Of a stretch of 64,000 nucleotides of DNA, positions 35,152 through 44,110 are shown one piece after another. Made by a program: the position numbers and the translations under genes. The DNA comes from Khoudiadiopia massiliensis. Lineage in GTDB: Bacteria > Bacillota > Clostridia > Tissierellales > Peptoniphilaceae. Position 1 is the stretch's first letter; the number at the start of each line of letters is the position of its first letter. Location of the stretch: the NCBI GenBank assembly GCA_900290095.1, contig OKQS01000003.1, positions 88,980 through 152,979 of the forward strand, written 5' to 3'. Below the pieces are notes generated by a model. It saw only the letters and a program-made list of their open reading frames with translations. It searched no databases and was not told the DNA's origin.

Positions 35152-35373
35152 TTAAGCACCAATAATGCGATTGAATAGCTCTAGTAAAATGTCTTTTACT
35201 CCAGCAGCGTTGAAGACTAAGCCAACCGCAATAATCGCAATAATTAAAAAGCCAATCAGTTTGCTAAACTCACGCTTGAAGCCAAGATACAAGCCAATCA
35301 CAACGATTGCTAAAAGCACCAGTGATTGAGCGTTTGATAGAAACCAGTTATAAAGGTTTTGTCCAAAATTCAT
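35152..35373 (-). CDS. orf19: Tn916 Orf19, small conjugation membrane protein
   Basis: Protein of 73 residues with two hydrophobic segments (SLVLLAIVVIGLYLG and LIGFLIIAIIAVGLVF) separated by a short charged loop. TcpD-like in size and position. AGGAG precedes ATG 35373. It lies 42 bases downstream of orf20. Confidence 0.9.
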   Translation of the reverse strand: MNFGQNLYNWFLSNAQSLVLLAIVVIGLYLGFKREFSKLIGFLIIAIIAVGLVFNAAGVKDILLELFNRIIGA

Positions 35374-35415
35374 AAAAATGTTCTCCTCTCTATATTCAAT
35401 GAATTTGTATTTGAG

Positions 35416-36621
35416 TTATTTTTTTGTTGTTATCACGTCCTGTTCTTTTACTGACTGTTGCTTCAAAATCTGCTTGTGTCGGTCTGTCAGTTTCGCATGG
35501 TCGAGAATGTCTTTTACAACCTGCGTCTGGTTGATTTCATCAAGTTTAATCGCAACCTTTAAGGTCGGGGCAACTTGATGAGATAGCCAGTTCAGCGTCC
35601 TTTGGAAGGAGTAAGGCTCTGGTTTTGTGGTTAGTTTTAATCGTTCACGATTGTTCCCAATAAACCAAGCCCATTCTTCATTCAGTTTCCAATCAGAACG
35701 AGGTTTGGAATCGTCTTTATCTACAAAACGGATATACCGATTGATAATTTTAAAGGCGGTATGCTCTGGATTGTCATAGACGAGTAAATCACGGACTGCA
35801 TAATAGGCACGCTCATTTTTCAATCGAATCTCAAAACGGTTTTTTACTTCTGCGTCTTCAATGGGAATATCATTTTTCTTGTACTGCTCGTAGTCCTTTT
35901 CATAGATACAGAAATAAACTTCACTTTGTAATGAACCGATATAGAGGGTGTTTCCCATACATTCCTTTTCCTCTTTGCGTACCAGTTCGCCACTGCGATA
36001 GCTTTTAAAACTGCGGAAGACGGAGATACATTCTTCCTGTTGGCACTTTTCAGTGAGTACAGGGATATTCAAAATCCCTGTCTTATCGTTAATGGCAAGG
36101 TCAAGGCGTTTCATCACACCGCCAGCCACCAAAACGTCCATAAAGAACTCATACCAGCTTCTTTGTTGTGCCAGAAGATAGCTTTCAAATTGTCTGCACC
36201 CACGACCTTTCAATTCCACCAGAACTCCTTTGTCCAGTTCATGGGAGCAAAGGACGAATATGTCGCCTAAAGCATAATGCTCTGAATAAGAATAGAAACC
36301 ATAGTCCTCATGAAGAAAATAGGACAGTTTCAGTTGTAAGATGTTTTCGACCACCTGCTGTACGTCTGTTGTCGGAAAGCGAATCCTTACATAATCAAAC
36401 AGCATTTCAAGGGGAGCGTCGGGATTGAAGCGTTCCAGAGCTTCCCAAAGGGACTGCTGTAAATCCTCTGATGGCTTGACTTTTCCTGTTTCAATATCGC
36501 TTAGATACTGCCTTGTAATACCAGTCGCAACAGCTAAACGGTTTTGAGATAGTCCATAAGCCAAGCGTTTTTCTTTTAAATGCTGTAACCAAGTTTGTTC
36601 ATTCAGTAAAAATCCCTCCAA
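35416..36621 (-). CDS. orf20: Tn916 Orf20, MobT relaxase (Rep_trans family)
   Basis: Protein of 401 residues that nicks oriT and starts conjugative and rolling-circle replication. An N-terminal HTH_3 domain (about 12-65; LAYGLSQNRLAVATGITRQYLSDIE) precedes a Rep_trans/RCR initiator domain (GGVMKRLDLAINDKTG, RFEIRLKNERAYYAV). The conventional start TTG 36621 has no ribosome binding site upstream. GGAGGG lies inside the first codons and is seven bases before CTG 36606, so a CTG start giving 396 residues is more likely. oriT follows directly upstream. Confidence 0.95.
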   Translation of the reverse strand: MEGFLLNEQTWLQHLKEKRLAYGLSQNRLAVATGITRQYLSDIETGKVKPSEDLQQSLWEALERFNPDAPLEMLFDYVRIRFPTTDVQQVVENILQLKLSYFLHEDYGFYSYSEHYALGDIFVLCSHELDKGVLVELKGRGCRQFESYLLAQQRSWYEFFMDVLVAGGVMKRLDLAINDKTGILNIPVLTEKCQQEECISVFRSFKSYRSGELVRKEEKECMGNTLYIGSLQSEVYFCIYEKDYEQYKKNDIPIEDAEVKNRFEIRLKNERAYYAVRDLLVYDNPEHTAFKIINRYIRFVDKDDSKPRSDWKLNEEWAWFIGNNRERLKLTTKPEPYSFQRTLNWLSHQVAPTLKVAIKLDEINQTQVVKDILDHAKLTDRHKQILKQQSVKEQDVITTKK

Positions 36622-36629
36622 TCAAAAAG

Positions 36630-36790
36630 GCGTATGTCAACTTTTAAAGCCCATTTGACATACGCTGAAATTTTGTAAATCCCTTGTAACCAAAGGATTT
36701 TCTAATGTTTTTTTGACTGTTTCCTGTCGATTTGTACCCCCCTGTTAGATACGGGGGGTTAAGTGCTGGCGTGGCTATTGCCACACCAGC
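36630..36790. other. oriT: Origin of transfer (oriT) of Tn916
   Basis: The gap between orf20 and orf21 holds three inverted repeats: GCGTATGTCAA (36630-36640) with TTGACATACGC (36655-36665); ACCCCCC (36736-36742) with GGGGGGT (36753-36759); GCTGGCGTGG (36765-36774) with CCACACCAGC (36781-36790), one mismatch. The segment CCCTTGTAACCAAAGG between the first and second repeats matches the known nick region of Tn916. Confidence 0.88.
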
Positions 36791-36798
36791 CAGCAAGA

Positions 36799-38184
36799 TC
36801 AGTCCACACCTGCGACTTCCGCTTCGCACGTCGCCTGCGTGGACTGTCTGCTGTTGGATAACTTTTTAATTTCCTCCAAGAAATCATATCCTTTTGGTAC
36901 AAGGGGAGTATAAAACTCTGATATGACACTTGTTCCTACATCAACATAGCCACGACCTTTGATTCGCTTTAAGAAGAAATCCTTTTGTACGTCACTGCCA
37001 AACATCATGCCATAGCCCATTTCAGACATACGACCTAAAGCCACTCTGAAATTAAACTGATCACGGATTCCGTCGCCTAAATATTTTGCGTCTGGACGTT
37101 GACAAGCCAGTATTAGAAAGAAGCCAGCTTGACGACCTAACATGACAATCTGTTTCAGCTTATTCATAACTGCGGTGTTTTCTTTTGTTCCCAGCATTTC
37201 CATGAAAGCGACGTATTCATCAAAGATTAAGAAGTGTGCCGGGAGACCTAAGTAAGCATAATTTTTGCCAGTCTTATAGTTCTTCATCTGCTTCATTTCC
37301 TCACTACGTTTCATCATTTCTTCATAGAATGTTTCAATGCAAGAAAGCAAGTCTTCTTTTCTATAGTAGACATTTGCCATCACAGAACCTAAGTCCGCAA
37401 GGTCAGCATTTTTCGGGTCAAGAATATACAGTTTTGAATCTGTATGAAGCAAGGCTTCAATCAGTGTCAGTATAAAGTAAGTTTTACCGCCACCTGTACC
37501 ACCAGCAATCAACATATGAGGGAGCTTATCATATTCCCACCATACGTTTTTCATTAAGCGAAGTTTACCATCTTTAGCTTCTACTTCATCAATAGAAATA
37601 CGACTGGCTATGGTGTCATAGAGCAAAGTATATTCCACATAGGAATCCTTTAACTCTTTATCCGTCAGCTCACAGTACAAGCCACTCTCTAATTTCTTTT
37701 CCAAGTGTAAGAGTTGGTCTTGATATTTTCCCAGCGTGATTTCCACCCGTATCTGTATCAAGCCATTTTTAAGTCGATAATACATTTTAGGGAAGTAGGT
37801 TATCTTTTCCTTTGTACGACCAGCACTATCTTTAAAGAAACCCTCTGTTTTGACCTGTTCAGATTCATACCACTTGTTTTCAAGTATCATCTTTGCCAGT
37901 TTTTGACGGTGGTAAAGTTGTTTAACCGTATCATAGCGAACCCGTTTGAATACAAACGCTACCAGCAAGCAGATAAGAATTGCGACACTGAAACTGATAA
38001 TTAAATAGGGAATGTCAATCTTATCTGCTTGTGATAGGTTAAAATCCTGCCAGTTGATCTGCTGGATTGTCTTCACATGAAACAGTCCGACAACCAGCAG
38101 GAAAACAGGCAGGAGTGACGCTATCGTAAAATGAAAGACTAAATCTTTACCAGATGGGCGAATCCTTTTACCACGCTGTTTCAT
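36799..38184 (-). CDS. orf21: Tn916 Orf21, FtsK/SpoIIIE-like coupling protein
   Basis: Protein of 461 residues that links the relaxase-DNA complex to the transfer channel. Two N-terminal helices (about 18-37 and 48-70) anchor it. The ATPase domain carries Walker A IAGGTGGGKTYFI (around 215-227), Walker B HFLIFDEYVAF, and the VMLGRQAGFFLILACQRPDAK segment usual for FtsK/TcpA proteins. AAAGGAG precedes ATG 38184. Confidence 0.96.
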   Translation of the reverse strand: MKQRGKRIRPSGKDLVFHFTIASLLPVFLLVVGLFHVKTIQQINWQDFNLSQADKIDIPYLIISFSVAILICLLVAFVFKRVRYDTVKQLYHRQKLAKMILENKWYESEQVKTEGFFKDSAGRTKEKITYFPKMYYRLKNGLIQIRVEITLGKYQDQLLHLEKKLESGLYCELTDKELKDSYVEYTLLYDTIASRISIDEVEAKDGKLRLMKNVWWEYDKLPHMLIAGGTGGGKTYFILTLIEALLHTDSKLYILDPKNADLADLGSVMANVYYRKEDLLSCIETFYEEMMKRSEEMKQMKNYKTGKNYAYLGLPAHFLIFDEYVAFMEMLGTKENTAVMNKLKQIVMLGRQAGFFLILACQRPDAKYLGDGIRDQFNFRVALGRMSEMGYGMMFGSDVQKDFFLKRIKGRGYVDVGTSVISEFYTPLVPKGYDFLEEIKKLSNSRQSTQATCEAEVAGVD

Positions 38185-38212
38185 GCGAAAAAGTCTCCTT
38201 TCTACCTAGCGA

Positions 38213-38599
38213 CTATTTGTCTTGTGTCGGTTCTTTCTTTGCTTGTGGTTGAGCTTTGAATGAACTAGAATCCTTTGTCAGCACAATATCGTCTGCCTTG
38301 ATATACCAGTCAACATCTGCTCCTTGATAGGTGGCAGTAGCAACGGTGTCCGCAATGGGATTGATAAGTTCCACCCGTGCGTTATAATCAAACTCTTTCA
38401 AAGGCACGCTGGCAGGAATACTTACTTGAATCATGCGTCCTTGTCCTTTGGATTTTAAGTCATAGGTACGTTCCTTGATTTCATCTGAAACCGACCCGTC
38501 TTCATTTTGGATTCTCACTTCACGACGTAGAGCAGAGAATTTCAATTCTCCAAAAGTCGTGTCTTTATCTAATACAATGCCATTTGCTAATCTCATCAT
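38213..38599 (-). CDS. orf22: Tn916 Orf22 (DUF961)
   Basis: Protein of 128 residues in the DUF961 family, paralogous to Orf23: both have TFG(E/N)L(K/E)F near the start and a similar ending (DWYIKADDIVL versus YLLHADDMI). The ICEBs1 homologues HelP-type helicase processivity factors belong to this family, so a role in rolling-circle replication of the element is likely. Double ATG at 38599/38596; GAGAGG upstream. Confidence 0.93.
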   Translation of the reverse strand: MMRLANGIVLDKDTTFGELKFSALRREVRIQNEDGSVSDEIKERTYDLKSKGQGRMIQVSIPASVPLKEFDYNARVELINPIADTVATATYQGADVDWYIKADDIVLTKDSSSFKAQPQAKKEPTQDK

Positions 38600-38614
38600 T
38601 TTTCCTCTCTTTCT

Positions 38615-38929
38615 TTATTCTTTTATCATGTCGTCAGCATGTAAAAGGTAATTTGTAAAACCACGAGTGCCGATTTTGTAGCCCTCTGCGGTAATACGTG
38701 GATTGACTAACTTCACACGTTCCTCAAAGCCGAAATGTTTTTCGCCAGCTTCAGCAGGAAGCACCACCACAATATCATCTGCTCTTTGAACATCAGAATA
38801 GAGATTATAGCTTCTTGATAAGACAGTTAGCCGTCCGTTGATTCTTCGCTGAACGACTTTATCCTCGCCAGCAAATTCTAAATTGCCGAATGTTTTTTCC
38901 ATGTTGGGAATCACAAATTTAAGTTCCAT
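38615..38929 (-). CDS. orf23: Tn916 Orf23 (DUF961)
   Basis: Protein of 104 residues, DUF961 family, starting MELKFVIPNMEKTFGNLEFAG. Probable helicase processivity factor as for Orf22, 15 bases upstream of it on the same transcript. AAAGGATAGG precedes ATG 38929. It is the first substantial gene of the transfer module. Confidence 0.93.
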   Translation of the reverse strand: MELKFVIPNMEKTFGNLEFAGEDKVVQRRINGRLTVLSRSYNLYSDVQRADDIVVVLPAEAGEKHFGFEERVKLVNPRITAEGYKIGTRGFTNYLLHADDMIKE

Positions 38930-38951
38930 ATTTTTACCTATCCTTTCTTTT

Positions 38952-39026
38952 TTATTGGCTGAATGAATGTTTGATGGTCTTAAAGAGTGGGGAACGACCT
39001 TTTGATTCTTGATTTTTTGTTTTCAT
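38952..39026 (-). CDS. Short ORF in the Tn916 orf24 position
   Basis: A 24-codon frame (MKTKNQESKGRSPLFKTIKH, then SFSQ) with AAGGAAG eight bases before ATG 39026. Basic and short, just upstream of orf23 and downstream of a terminator-like hairpin. It could be a leader peptide or the small protein called orf24; I cannot confirm which. Confidence 0.5.
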   Translation of the reverse strand: MKTKNQESKGRSPLFKTIKHSFSQ

Positions 39027-39052
39027 AAGTTCACTTCCTTTCAAAATCGGGT

Positions 39053-39085
39053 AAAAAAATAGACACCTCATTTTTTGAAGTGTCT
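39053..39085 (-). terminator. Terminator/attenuator upstream of the transfer genes
   Basis: AGACACCTCA (39061-39070) pairs with TGAAGTGTCT (39076-39085), one mismatch, and is followed on the minus strand by TATTTTTTT. In the integrated element it would stop transcription entering the transfer operon from the chromosome. Confidence 0.75.
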
Positions 39086-39170
39086 ACCTATTAAATATTC
39101 AAATTTTATTGGAAGTATCTTTATATCTTCACTTTTCAAGGATAAATCGTCGTATCAAAGCTCATTCATA

Positions 39171-39193
39171 AGTAGTAAATTAGTAGTAAATTG
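39171..39193 (+). repeat. Int arm-binding repeats, right end
   Basis: Two tandem copies, AGTAGTAAATT (39171-39181) and AGTAGTAAATTG (39182-39193), match the repeats at the int end in the same orientation. They are the expected Int arm sites. Confidence 0.75.
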
Positions 39194-39265
39194 AGTGGTT
39201 TTGACCTTGATAAAGTGTGATAAGTCCAGTTTTTATGCGGATAACTAGATTTTTATGCTATTTTT

Positions 39266-39313
39266 ATACTTAAAAATTAAAAGGATGCCAAATGCTTTTT
39301 TTAAAAATTTCAT
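39266..39313 (-). pseudogene. 5' end of the disrupted secreted-peptide gene and right Tn916 junction
   Basis: GGAGG (39323-39319) precedes ATG 39313. The codons read MKFLKKAFGILLIF before the junction at about 39271, a classic start of a signal peptide (basic n-region, hydrophobic core). In the present sequence translation would run into the element and stop after eight more codons. The coupling bases are 39266-39271 (ATACTT on plus). Joined to the frame at 21235-20900 the original product would be about 127 residues with a 31-residue signal peptide. A terminator-free gap of 99 bases separates it from the end of ntpD; a promoter with GATAAT-like -10 may lie there but is weak. Confidence 0.75.
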
Positions 39314-39412
39314 ACTGACCTCCATATCATTACAACAACTTAGCTATGCATATTATCTCAACTGTCTATGCATTTCTTGATAACTCTATTATTAAATATT
39401 TTTCATTAAAAA

Positions 39413-40033
39413 TCAATCTTTTTTCAATCTCCCCTTCTTAACCTTCTTGAGCCTGAAAAACTCTTCTCGCTCCTTCTCCTCCAGGGTCTGCTCCATCTGA
39501 TTGACAATATTCTCATATCTGGGGATCTGGACCTTTTCCAAGGCATTGGCCCTCTTGGCAGTTTTATCTATTTCTTTTTGGACCCGGGCAACTGAATTTT
39601 CCAAGGCCGCAAGCTCAGGCAGGAGGTCCCTGAAATGCTGGAGGGCTGCCAAGGCCTTATCCAGGGCCATGTCCCCGGCCAGGTAGCCCAATTCCAGATT
39701 TTTCTTGCCGTCCCTTATCTCCGGAATGGGGACCCCCATAAGCGATTTGTCTACTATATCCAGGGAATTATCTACCGGGACCCTGCTGGCCACAGCCCTG
39801 ATCCTGGCAGATCCCACAGTTATAAAGGCGTGGCCCATGGCACGATAATAATCGGCCAGGACCAGATTGATCCGGCCTTGGAGCTCCTTGCTCTTTTTTA
39901 TAAGGCCGGCAGTCTCCCTCTGAAGGACAACCCTCTTCTTGTCAAGAAGCTCATAGCCCGTCTGCATGCGCTTTAAGCTCTCCCTGGCATGGATGAGGTT
40001 GGCTTTGGTTGCACTCATTCTATAAACAGCCAT
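39413..40033 (-). CDS. ntpD: A/V-type ATPase subunit D (central stalk)
   Basis: Protein of 206 residues, mostly coiled coil, forming the rotor shaft that couples the A3B3 head to the membrane ring. The N-terminal MSATKANLIHARESLKRMQTGYELLDKKR and the C-terminal RANALEKVQIPRYENIVNQM are family signatures. The start is likely ATG 40033 or the second Met (40021) with MSATK. Last gene of the ATPase operon, one base after ntpB. Confidence 0.95.
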   Translation of the reverse strand: MAVYRMSATKANLIHARESLKRMQTGYELLDKKRVVLQRETAGLIKKSKELQGRINLVLADYYRAMGHAFITVGSARIRAVASRVPVDNSLDIVDKSLMGVPIPEIRDGKKNLELGYLAGDMALDKALAALQHFRDLLPELAALENSVARVQKEIDKTAKRANALEKVQIPRYENIVNQMEQTLEEKEREEFFRLKKVKKGRLKKD

Positions 40034-40034
40034 A

Positions 40035-41432
40035 TCAAGCCTCCTTGTCGCCTGCCTCTTGGACTTTTTTAACCATATACTTATCCCTCAGTTCAGGATC
40101 TATGTGGGCCAATTCTTCGTCAGGAAGGAGGGCCAGGACTTGCCAACCTATGTCCAAGGTCTCCTCAATGGACCGGTTCTCATTCTGCCCCTGGGAAAGG
40201 AACTTTTCTTCAAAGGCCTTGCCGAAATCAAGGATCTTCCTGTCGCTTTCAGACAGGTCGGACTCCCCGACTATCTGGGCCAAACTCCTCACTTCCTGGA
40301 CACTTGCATAGGAAGAATAGATCTGGTTCATGACATCGGCATGGTCTTCCCTTGTAAAGCCCTGACCAATACCGTCCTTCATAAGTCTTGAAAGGCTGGG
40401 CAAGATGTTTATGCCTGGATAGATCCCCTTCTGCTGGAGGTCTCTGGAAAGGACCACCTGACCCTCGGTAATATAGCCGGTCAAATCCGGGATAGGATGG
40501 GTTATATCATCATTTGGCATGGTCAGTATCGGTATAAGGGTGACTGAACCCGGCTTATCCCTAAGGAGTCCCGCCCTCTCATACAAAGAAGCTAGGTCGG
40601 AATACAGATAACCCGGATAGCCCTTCCTGCTGGGGACTTCTTCTCTTAAACTGGAAATTTCACGCAAGGCTTCAGCATAGCTTGTAATGTCTGTCAAAAT
40701 GACCAGAACATGGCGGCCGGTTTCAAAGGCCAGGTATTCGGCAGCCGTCAAGGCGCACTTTGGGGTGATGATCCTCTCCATTATGGGGTCATCCGCATAG
40801 TTCAGGTACATAACAACTTTTTCGGAAACCCCGGCACTCTTGAAGGTCTGCTTGAAAAACTCAGCCTCTTCTTTCTTAACCCCGATAGCCCCGAAAACGA
40901 AGCAAAAATCATCGTCCGTATTTCTTATGCAGGACTGTCTGACAATCTGGGCGGCCAGGGCATCATGGTCCAGGCCGGCGCCTGAAAAGATGGGCAACTT
41001 TTGCCCCCTTATCAGGGTCATCAGGCCGTCTATTGCTGAAATCCCGGTCTGTATAAAGTTTCTGGGGTATTTCCTGGAAACAGGGTTCATAGGCAAACCG
41101 TTAACATTGTATTTTTCCCGTGAATATACGGGGCCGCCCCCGTCCACAGGCCTTCCGACCCCGTCAAAGGTCCTGCCCAGGATCTCGCTGCAAAGAGAGA
41201 GTTCCAGGGGCTTTCCCTTGAAGGATAAAACGGCATTGTCGGCGGTTATTCCCGTGCTGTCACCGTAAACCTGAACAGTGACAGAATCCCCCCTTATTCC
41301 TGTAACCTGGCCCAGGAGGGTCCTGTCCTTTAACTCTATCTCAACTATTTCTCCGTAGCTTGGAGCTTCAACCCCGTCCAATTCAACTATGGCACTTTTC
41401 AAACGGTCAGTTTTTGTATATTCAAAATCCAT
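40035..41432 (-). CDS. ntpB: A/V-type ATPase subunit B (non-catalytic)
   Basis: Protein of 465 residues, beginning [30 protein letters not shown]. It has the alpha/beta ATPase fold but a degenerate P-loop ([16 protein letters not shown]), as all B subunits do; [36 protein letters not shown] is highly conserved. It alternates with subunit A in the hexameric head. The start overlaps the ntpA stop by one base. Confidence 0.96.
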   Translation of the reverse strand: MDFEYTKTDRLKSAIVELDGVEAPSYGEIVEIELKDRTLLGQVTGIRGDSVTVQVYGDSTGITADNAVLSFKGKPLELSLCSEILGRTFDGVGRPVDGGGPVYSREKYNVNGLPMNPVSRKYPRNFIQTGISAIDGLMTLIRGQKLPIFSGAGLDHDALAAQIVRQSCIRNTDDDFCFVFGAIGVKKEEAEFFKQTFKSAGVSEKVVMYLNYADDPIMERIITPKCALTAAEYLAFETGRHVLVILTDITSYAEALREISSLREEVPSRKGYPGYLYSDLASLYERAGLLRDKPGSVTLIPILTMPNDDITHPIPDLTGYITEGQVVLSRDLQQKGIYPGINILPSLSRLMKDGIGQGFTREDHADVMNQIYSSYASVQEVRSLAQIVGESDLSESDRKILDFGKAFEEKFLSQGQNENRSIEETLDIGWQVLALLPDEELAHIDPELRDKYMVKKVQEAGDKEA

Positions 41433-43228
41433 TACTGTCCATCCTCCTTTCCATAGCGTAGCAGGAGGGCATCATAAAATGAGTTGATCTCCGAATTGAT
41501 CTCTTTAATGCCCTTGAAGTCGTCGTTGGCTATGTTATATTTCATCATTATGATCTTGTGGAAAAGATCTTCGTTCTTGGCATTGGCAATGGGACAATGG
41601 AGGTCCAAAACTTCTTTAGCCCTCTCATAGAGGAGGTCAATGCTTTCTAGCATGAGGACCTGTTTTTCCAGGGGTACGTAAGCGTCAATGTCATTGAAGG
41701 CGTTTTGCTGGAGGTAGCCCACCCTTATAATCCTTGCTATTTCCAATATCAGCCTCTGCTTATCCGGCAGGACATCCTCTCCAACCAGGGAGACTATCTC
41801 CTGGAGCTTGTCCTCCTGCAGGAGCAAATCAAGCATCTTGTCTCTCAGTTTAACCACGTCCTTGCCCACCTCATCCTCATAGAAGTCCGTCAGGCTCTTT
41901 ACATAGCCCGAATATGAGTTGGTCCAGCGGATAGCCGGATAGTGCCTTGAATATGCCAATTCCTTGTCAAGGCCTAAAAATACATCCACATATCGCTTGG
42001 TATTCTCGGTCACGGGCTCGGAGAAATCTCCTCCTGCCGGTGATACTGCCCCGATAAGGGTGACAGACCCCGTTTTTCCGCACTTTGTAAGGGCCAGGCC
42101 CGAGCGCTCATAGAACTGGGCAATACGACTGGAAAGATAGGCAGGATAGCCTTCTTCCGCAGGCATCTCTTCCAGACGGCCTGAAATTTCCCTCAAGGCC
42201 TCAGCCCACCTGGATGTGGAGTCGGCCATAAGGGCCACATGATAGCCCATATCCCTGAAATACTCAGCCATTGTTATCCCCGTATATATCGAAGCCTCCC
42301 TGGCTGCAACGGGCATATTGGAAGTATTGGCAATTAAAATGGTACGGCTCATCAGATCTTTTCCTGAATTTGGGTCTTTCAATTTGGGGAAGGAGTCCAG
42401 GACATCAGTCATCTCGTTTCCCCTCTCACCGCAACCTATATAAATTATTATCTGGGCGTCGCAGTACTTGGCAATTTGGTGCTGGAGCATGGTCTTTCCT
42501 GTTCCGAAGCCGCCCGGAATTGCAACTGTTCCCCCCTTTGAAATGGGGAAGAATATATCCAGGACCCTCTGGCCAGTTTTCAAAAGCTCGTGTCCCGTCA
42601 CCATTGATTCAACCGGCCTTGGGACCCTGACCGGCCAATCATGGGCCATCTTGACCTCTTGCCTCTCTCCTTCATTGTCAACCACCAACATAGTATCTTT
42701 TATGGTATACTCCCCGTCCTGGACGGCCTCTATGACCTTGCCCGATACATATGGCGGAATGAGGAGGCGGTGTTCAATAAGGTCGGTTTCAGGCGTGGTT
42801 CCGAAAATCTCTCCCCCCTTGACGGTATCACCGACTTTAATGGCCATTTTTACCTGCCAAGTCTTGTCTTCATCCAGGTTTTTCAGGCCTATTCCGGTCG
42901 GGAGGAAGGATCCGTACTCGTCCTTTATCCTCTCAAGTGGCCTTTCGATCCCGTCAAACATATTCGAAAGCAGGCCCGGGCCCAGGCGAACCGAAAGGGG
43001 ATGGCCTGTTGAATATATGGGTGAACCGGGCATCAAGCCTTCCGTTTCCTCATAGACTTGGATCGTTGCCCGGTCGCCGTCAAGGGATATTATTTCTCCC
43101 AGCCTCTGCTCTTTTCCGACCAGGACCATCTCCCTGACTGCAAAGCCCTTCATATTCATGCCAATTACAACCGGGCCGTTGATGCCGTAGACCCTGGCCC
43201 TGTCTTTACTTTTATCAGCATTTGTCAT
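41432..43228 (-). CDS. ntpA: A/V-type ATPase catalytic subunit A
   Basis: Protein of 598 residues carrying the catalytic site. P-loop [13 protein letters not shown] (around 235-247), the non-homologous insert of A subunits (about 110-200), [32 protein letters not shown] and the [14 protein letters not shown] loop are all present. In anaerobes these enzymes commonly work as ATP-driven Na+ or H+ pumps or as synthases; direction cannot be read here. GAGAGAAAAC precedes the start, which overlaps the end of ntpE by ATGA. Confidence 0.97.
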   Translation of the reverse strand: MTNADKSKDRARVYGINGPVVIGMNMKGFAVREMVLVGKEQRLGEIISLDGDRATIQVYEETEGLMPGSPIYSTGHPLSVRLGPGLLSNMFDGIERPLERIKDEYGSFLPTGIGLKNLDEDKTWQVKMAIKVGDTVKGGEIFGTTPETDLIEHRLLIPPYVSGKVIEAVQDGEYTIKDTMLVVDNEGERQEVKMAHDWPVRVPRPVESMVTGHELLKTGQRVLDIFFPISKGGTVAIPGGFGTGKTMLQHQIAKYCDAQIIIYIGCGERGNEMTDVLDSFPKLKDPNSGKDLMSRTILIANTSNMPVAAREASIYTGITMAEYFRDMGYHVALMADSTSRWAEALREISGRLEEMPAEEGYPAYLSSRIAQFYERSGLALTKCGKTGSVTLIGAVSPAGGDFSEPVTENTKRYVDVFLGLDKELAYSRHYPAIRWTNSYSGYVKSLTDFYEDEVGKDVVKLRDKMLDLLLQEDKLQEIVSLVGEDVLPDKQRLILEIARIIRVGYLQQNAFNDIDAYVPLEKQVLMLESIDLLYERAKEVLDLHCPIANAKNEDLFHKIIMMKYNIANDDFKGIKEINSEINSFYDALLLRYGKEDGQ

Positions 43229-43830
43229 TGTTTTCTCTCCAAGCTCTCAGTTAGCTCCCTGCCTATTTCATAGGATTTATCTTCCAGCAGGGACTTGAGG
43301 GTAAACCTGATCCGGCTCCTGCCCTCTTTAAGATAAATGATATAGCCCCCGATCTGGTCCTTGTCCAAGTCTGATATGAGGACCTTGTCCTTAAGGCCTG
43401 CACTCTCCAGGACTTCCCTGACCAAATCCCTGTCCCTATCGGCAATTGAAATTTCTTGGGGCCCATACTTTTTTAGACTTTCGCTTAAATCCCCTCTTAA
43501 TTTTTCCCTATATTCATCGCTTTGGGCATAAAGATCCAAGCGTTTTTCTAAATCTGAAATGAGGCCTTTGAGGCAGGCTTCACGGGCTGCCAATATCCTC
43601 CGCCTTTTTTCTTCTTTTTGCAGGGAAATTTCCCGGTTGCTCTTCTCCTCTGCCAGGCGGATCTTCCTGTTCATGGCTTCCTGATTTTTATCTTCTATTT
43701 CTTTTTTTCTTTTTTCTATCAATTGAGAGGTTGTCTCGGTTGCCCCATAAAGGGCTTTTTCTGACTCCCTCTTAGCTTCTCCCCAAATCATGCGATGAAA
43801 AAGCTCAAGCTTATTTTTTAACTCAACCAT
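43225..43830 (-). CDS. ntpE: A/V-type ATPase subunit E (peripheral stalk)
   Basis: About 201 residues from ATG 43830. The first 110 residues are a long charged helix (VELKNKLELFHRMIWGEAKRES..., EEKRRRILAAREACLKGLISDLEKRL) and the C-terminal globular part ends near IRFTLKSLLEDKSYEIGRELTESL, as in subunit E of the stator. AGGAGG lies correctly before 43830, so the longer open frame starting at 43929 inside the subunit F gene is rejected. Confidence 0.92.
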   Translation of the reverse strand: MVELKNKLELFHRMIWGEAKRESEKALYGATETTSQLIEKRKKEIEDKNQEAMNRKIRLAEEKSNREISLQKEEKRRRILAAREACLKGLISDLEKRLDLYAQSDEYREKLRGDLSESLKKYGPQEISIADRDRDLVREVLESAGLKDKVLISDLDKDQIGGYIIYLKEGRSRIRFTLKSLLEDKSYEIGRELTESLERKQ

Positions 43831-44110
43831 TTTCAGCCTCCTCATCAGACTCAAAAAACTCTCCGTAATCCGGCAATTGAATGAGCAAGGGTGCCTTGCC
43901 GCTCCTCTGATGGTCCTGAGCCCAATCAATCAGGTCTTCATATACGGTCCGGCTCAAAATCAAAACAGCTATGGAAGGGTCTGAAATGGCCTCTTTCCAC
44001 ATGGCCCTATGGTCCTCGGGGCTGGCGTCAATGCTTAGGCGGGCTTCCATTCCTGAAAGCTCGGCGCCCAGAGCTGAATGCTCATCGTCAGTTAAGAGAC
44101 GGATTTTCAT
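43823..44110 (-). CDS. ntpG: A/V-type ATPase subunit F
   Basis: Small protein of 95 residues (MKIRLLTDDEHSALGAELSG...; AVLILSRTVYEDLIDWAQDHQRSGKAPLLIQLPDYGEF) with the Rossmann-like fold of subunit F, which caps the central stalk and modulates activity. It overlaps ntpK at its start (ATGA) and ntpE at its end (8 bases), so all three are coupled. Confidence 0.9.
   Translation of the reverse strand: MKIRLLTDDEHSALGAELSGMEARLSIDASPEDHRAMWKEAISDPSIAVLILSRTVYEDLIDWAQDHQRSGKAPLLIQLPDYGEFFESDEEAENG

Larger units (their letters stand above)
21241..39265 (-). mobile_element. Tn916: Tn916 integrative conjugative element carrying tet(M)
   Basis: A complete Tn916-family element in reverse orientation: int end at left, orf24 end at right. 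Span is about 18,025 bases plus one 6-base coupling sequence, close to the known 18,032 bp of Tn916. All functional modules are present and intact: recombination (int, xis), regulation (orf8, orf7, orf9), tet(M) with leader, conjugation (orf13-orf17, orf19-orf23, oriT, ardA). Outer ends are AAATTTCTAATTATC at left and, read inward from the right, AAAAATAGCATAAAAATC. It is inserted in an AT-rich stretch inside a small secreted-peptide gene. No additional resistance genes were seen. The exact end bases are uncertain by one or two. Confidence 0.95.

Noticed and set aside
42468..43055. Plus-strand 195-codon frame in ntpA
   Set aside because: Antisense shadow of the ATPase catalytic subunit, no ribosome binding site or domain.
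43831..43929. 33-codon N-terminal extension of ATPase subunit E
   Set aside because: Lies inside the subunit F gene, and AGGAGG before ATG 43830 fixes the shorter start.
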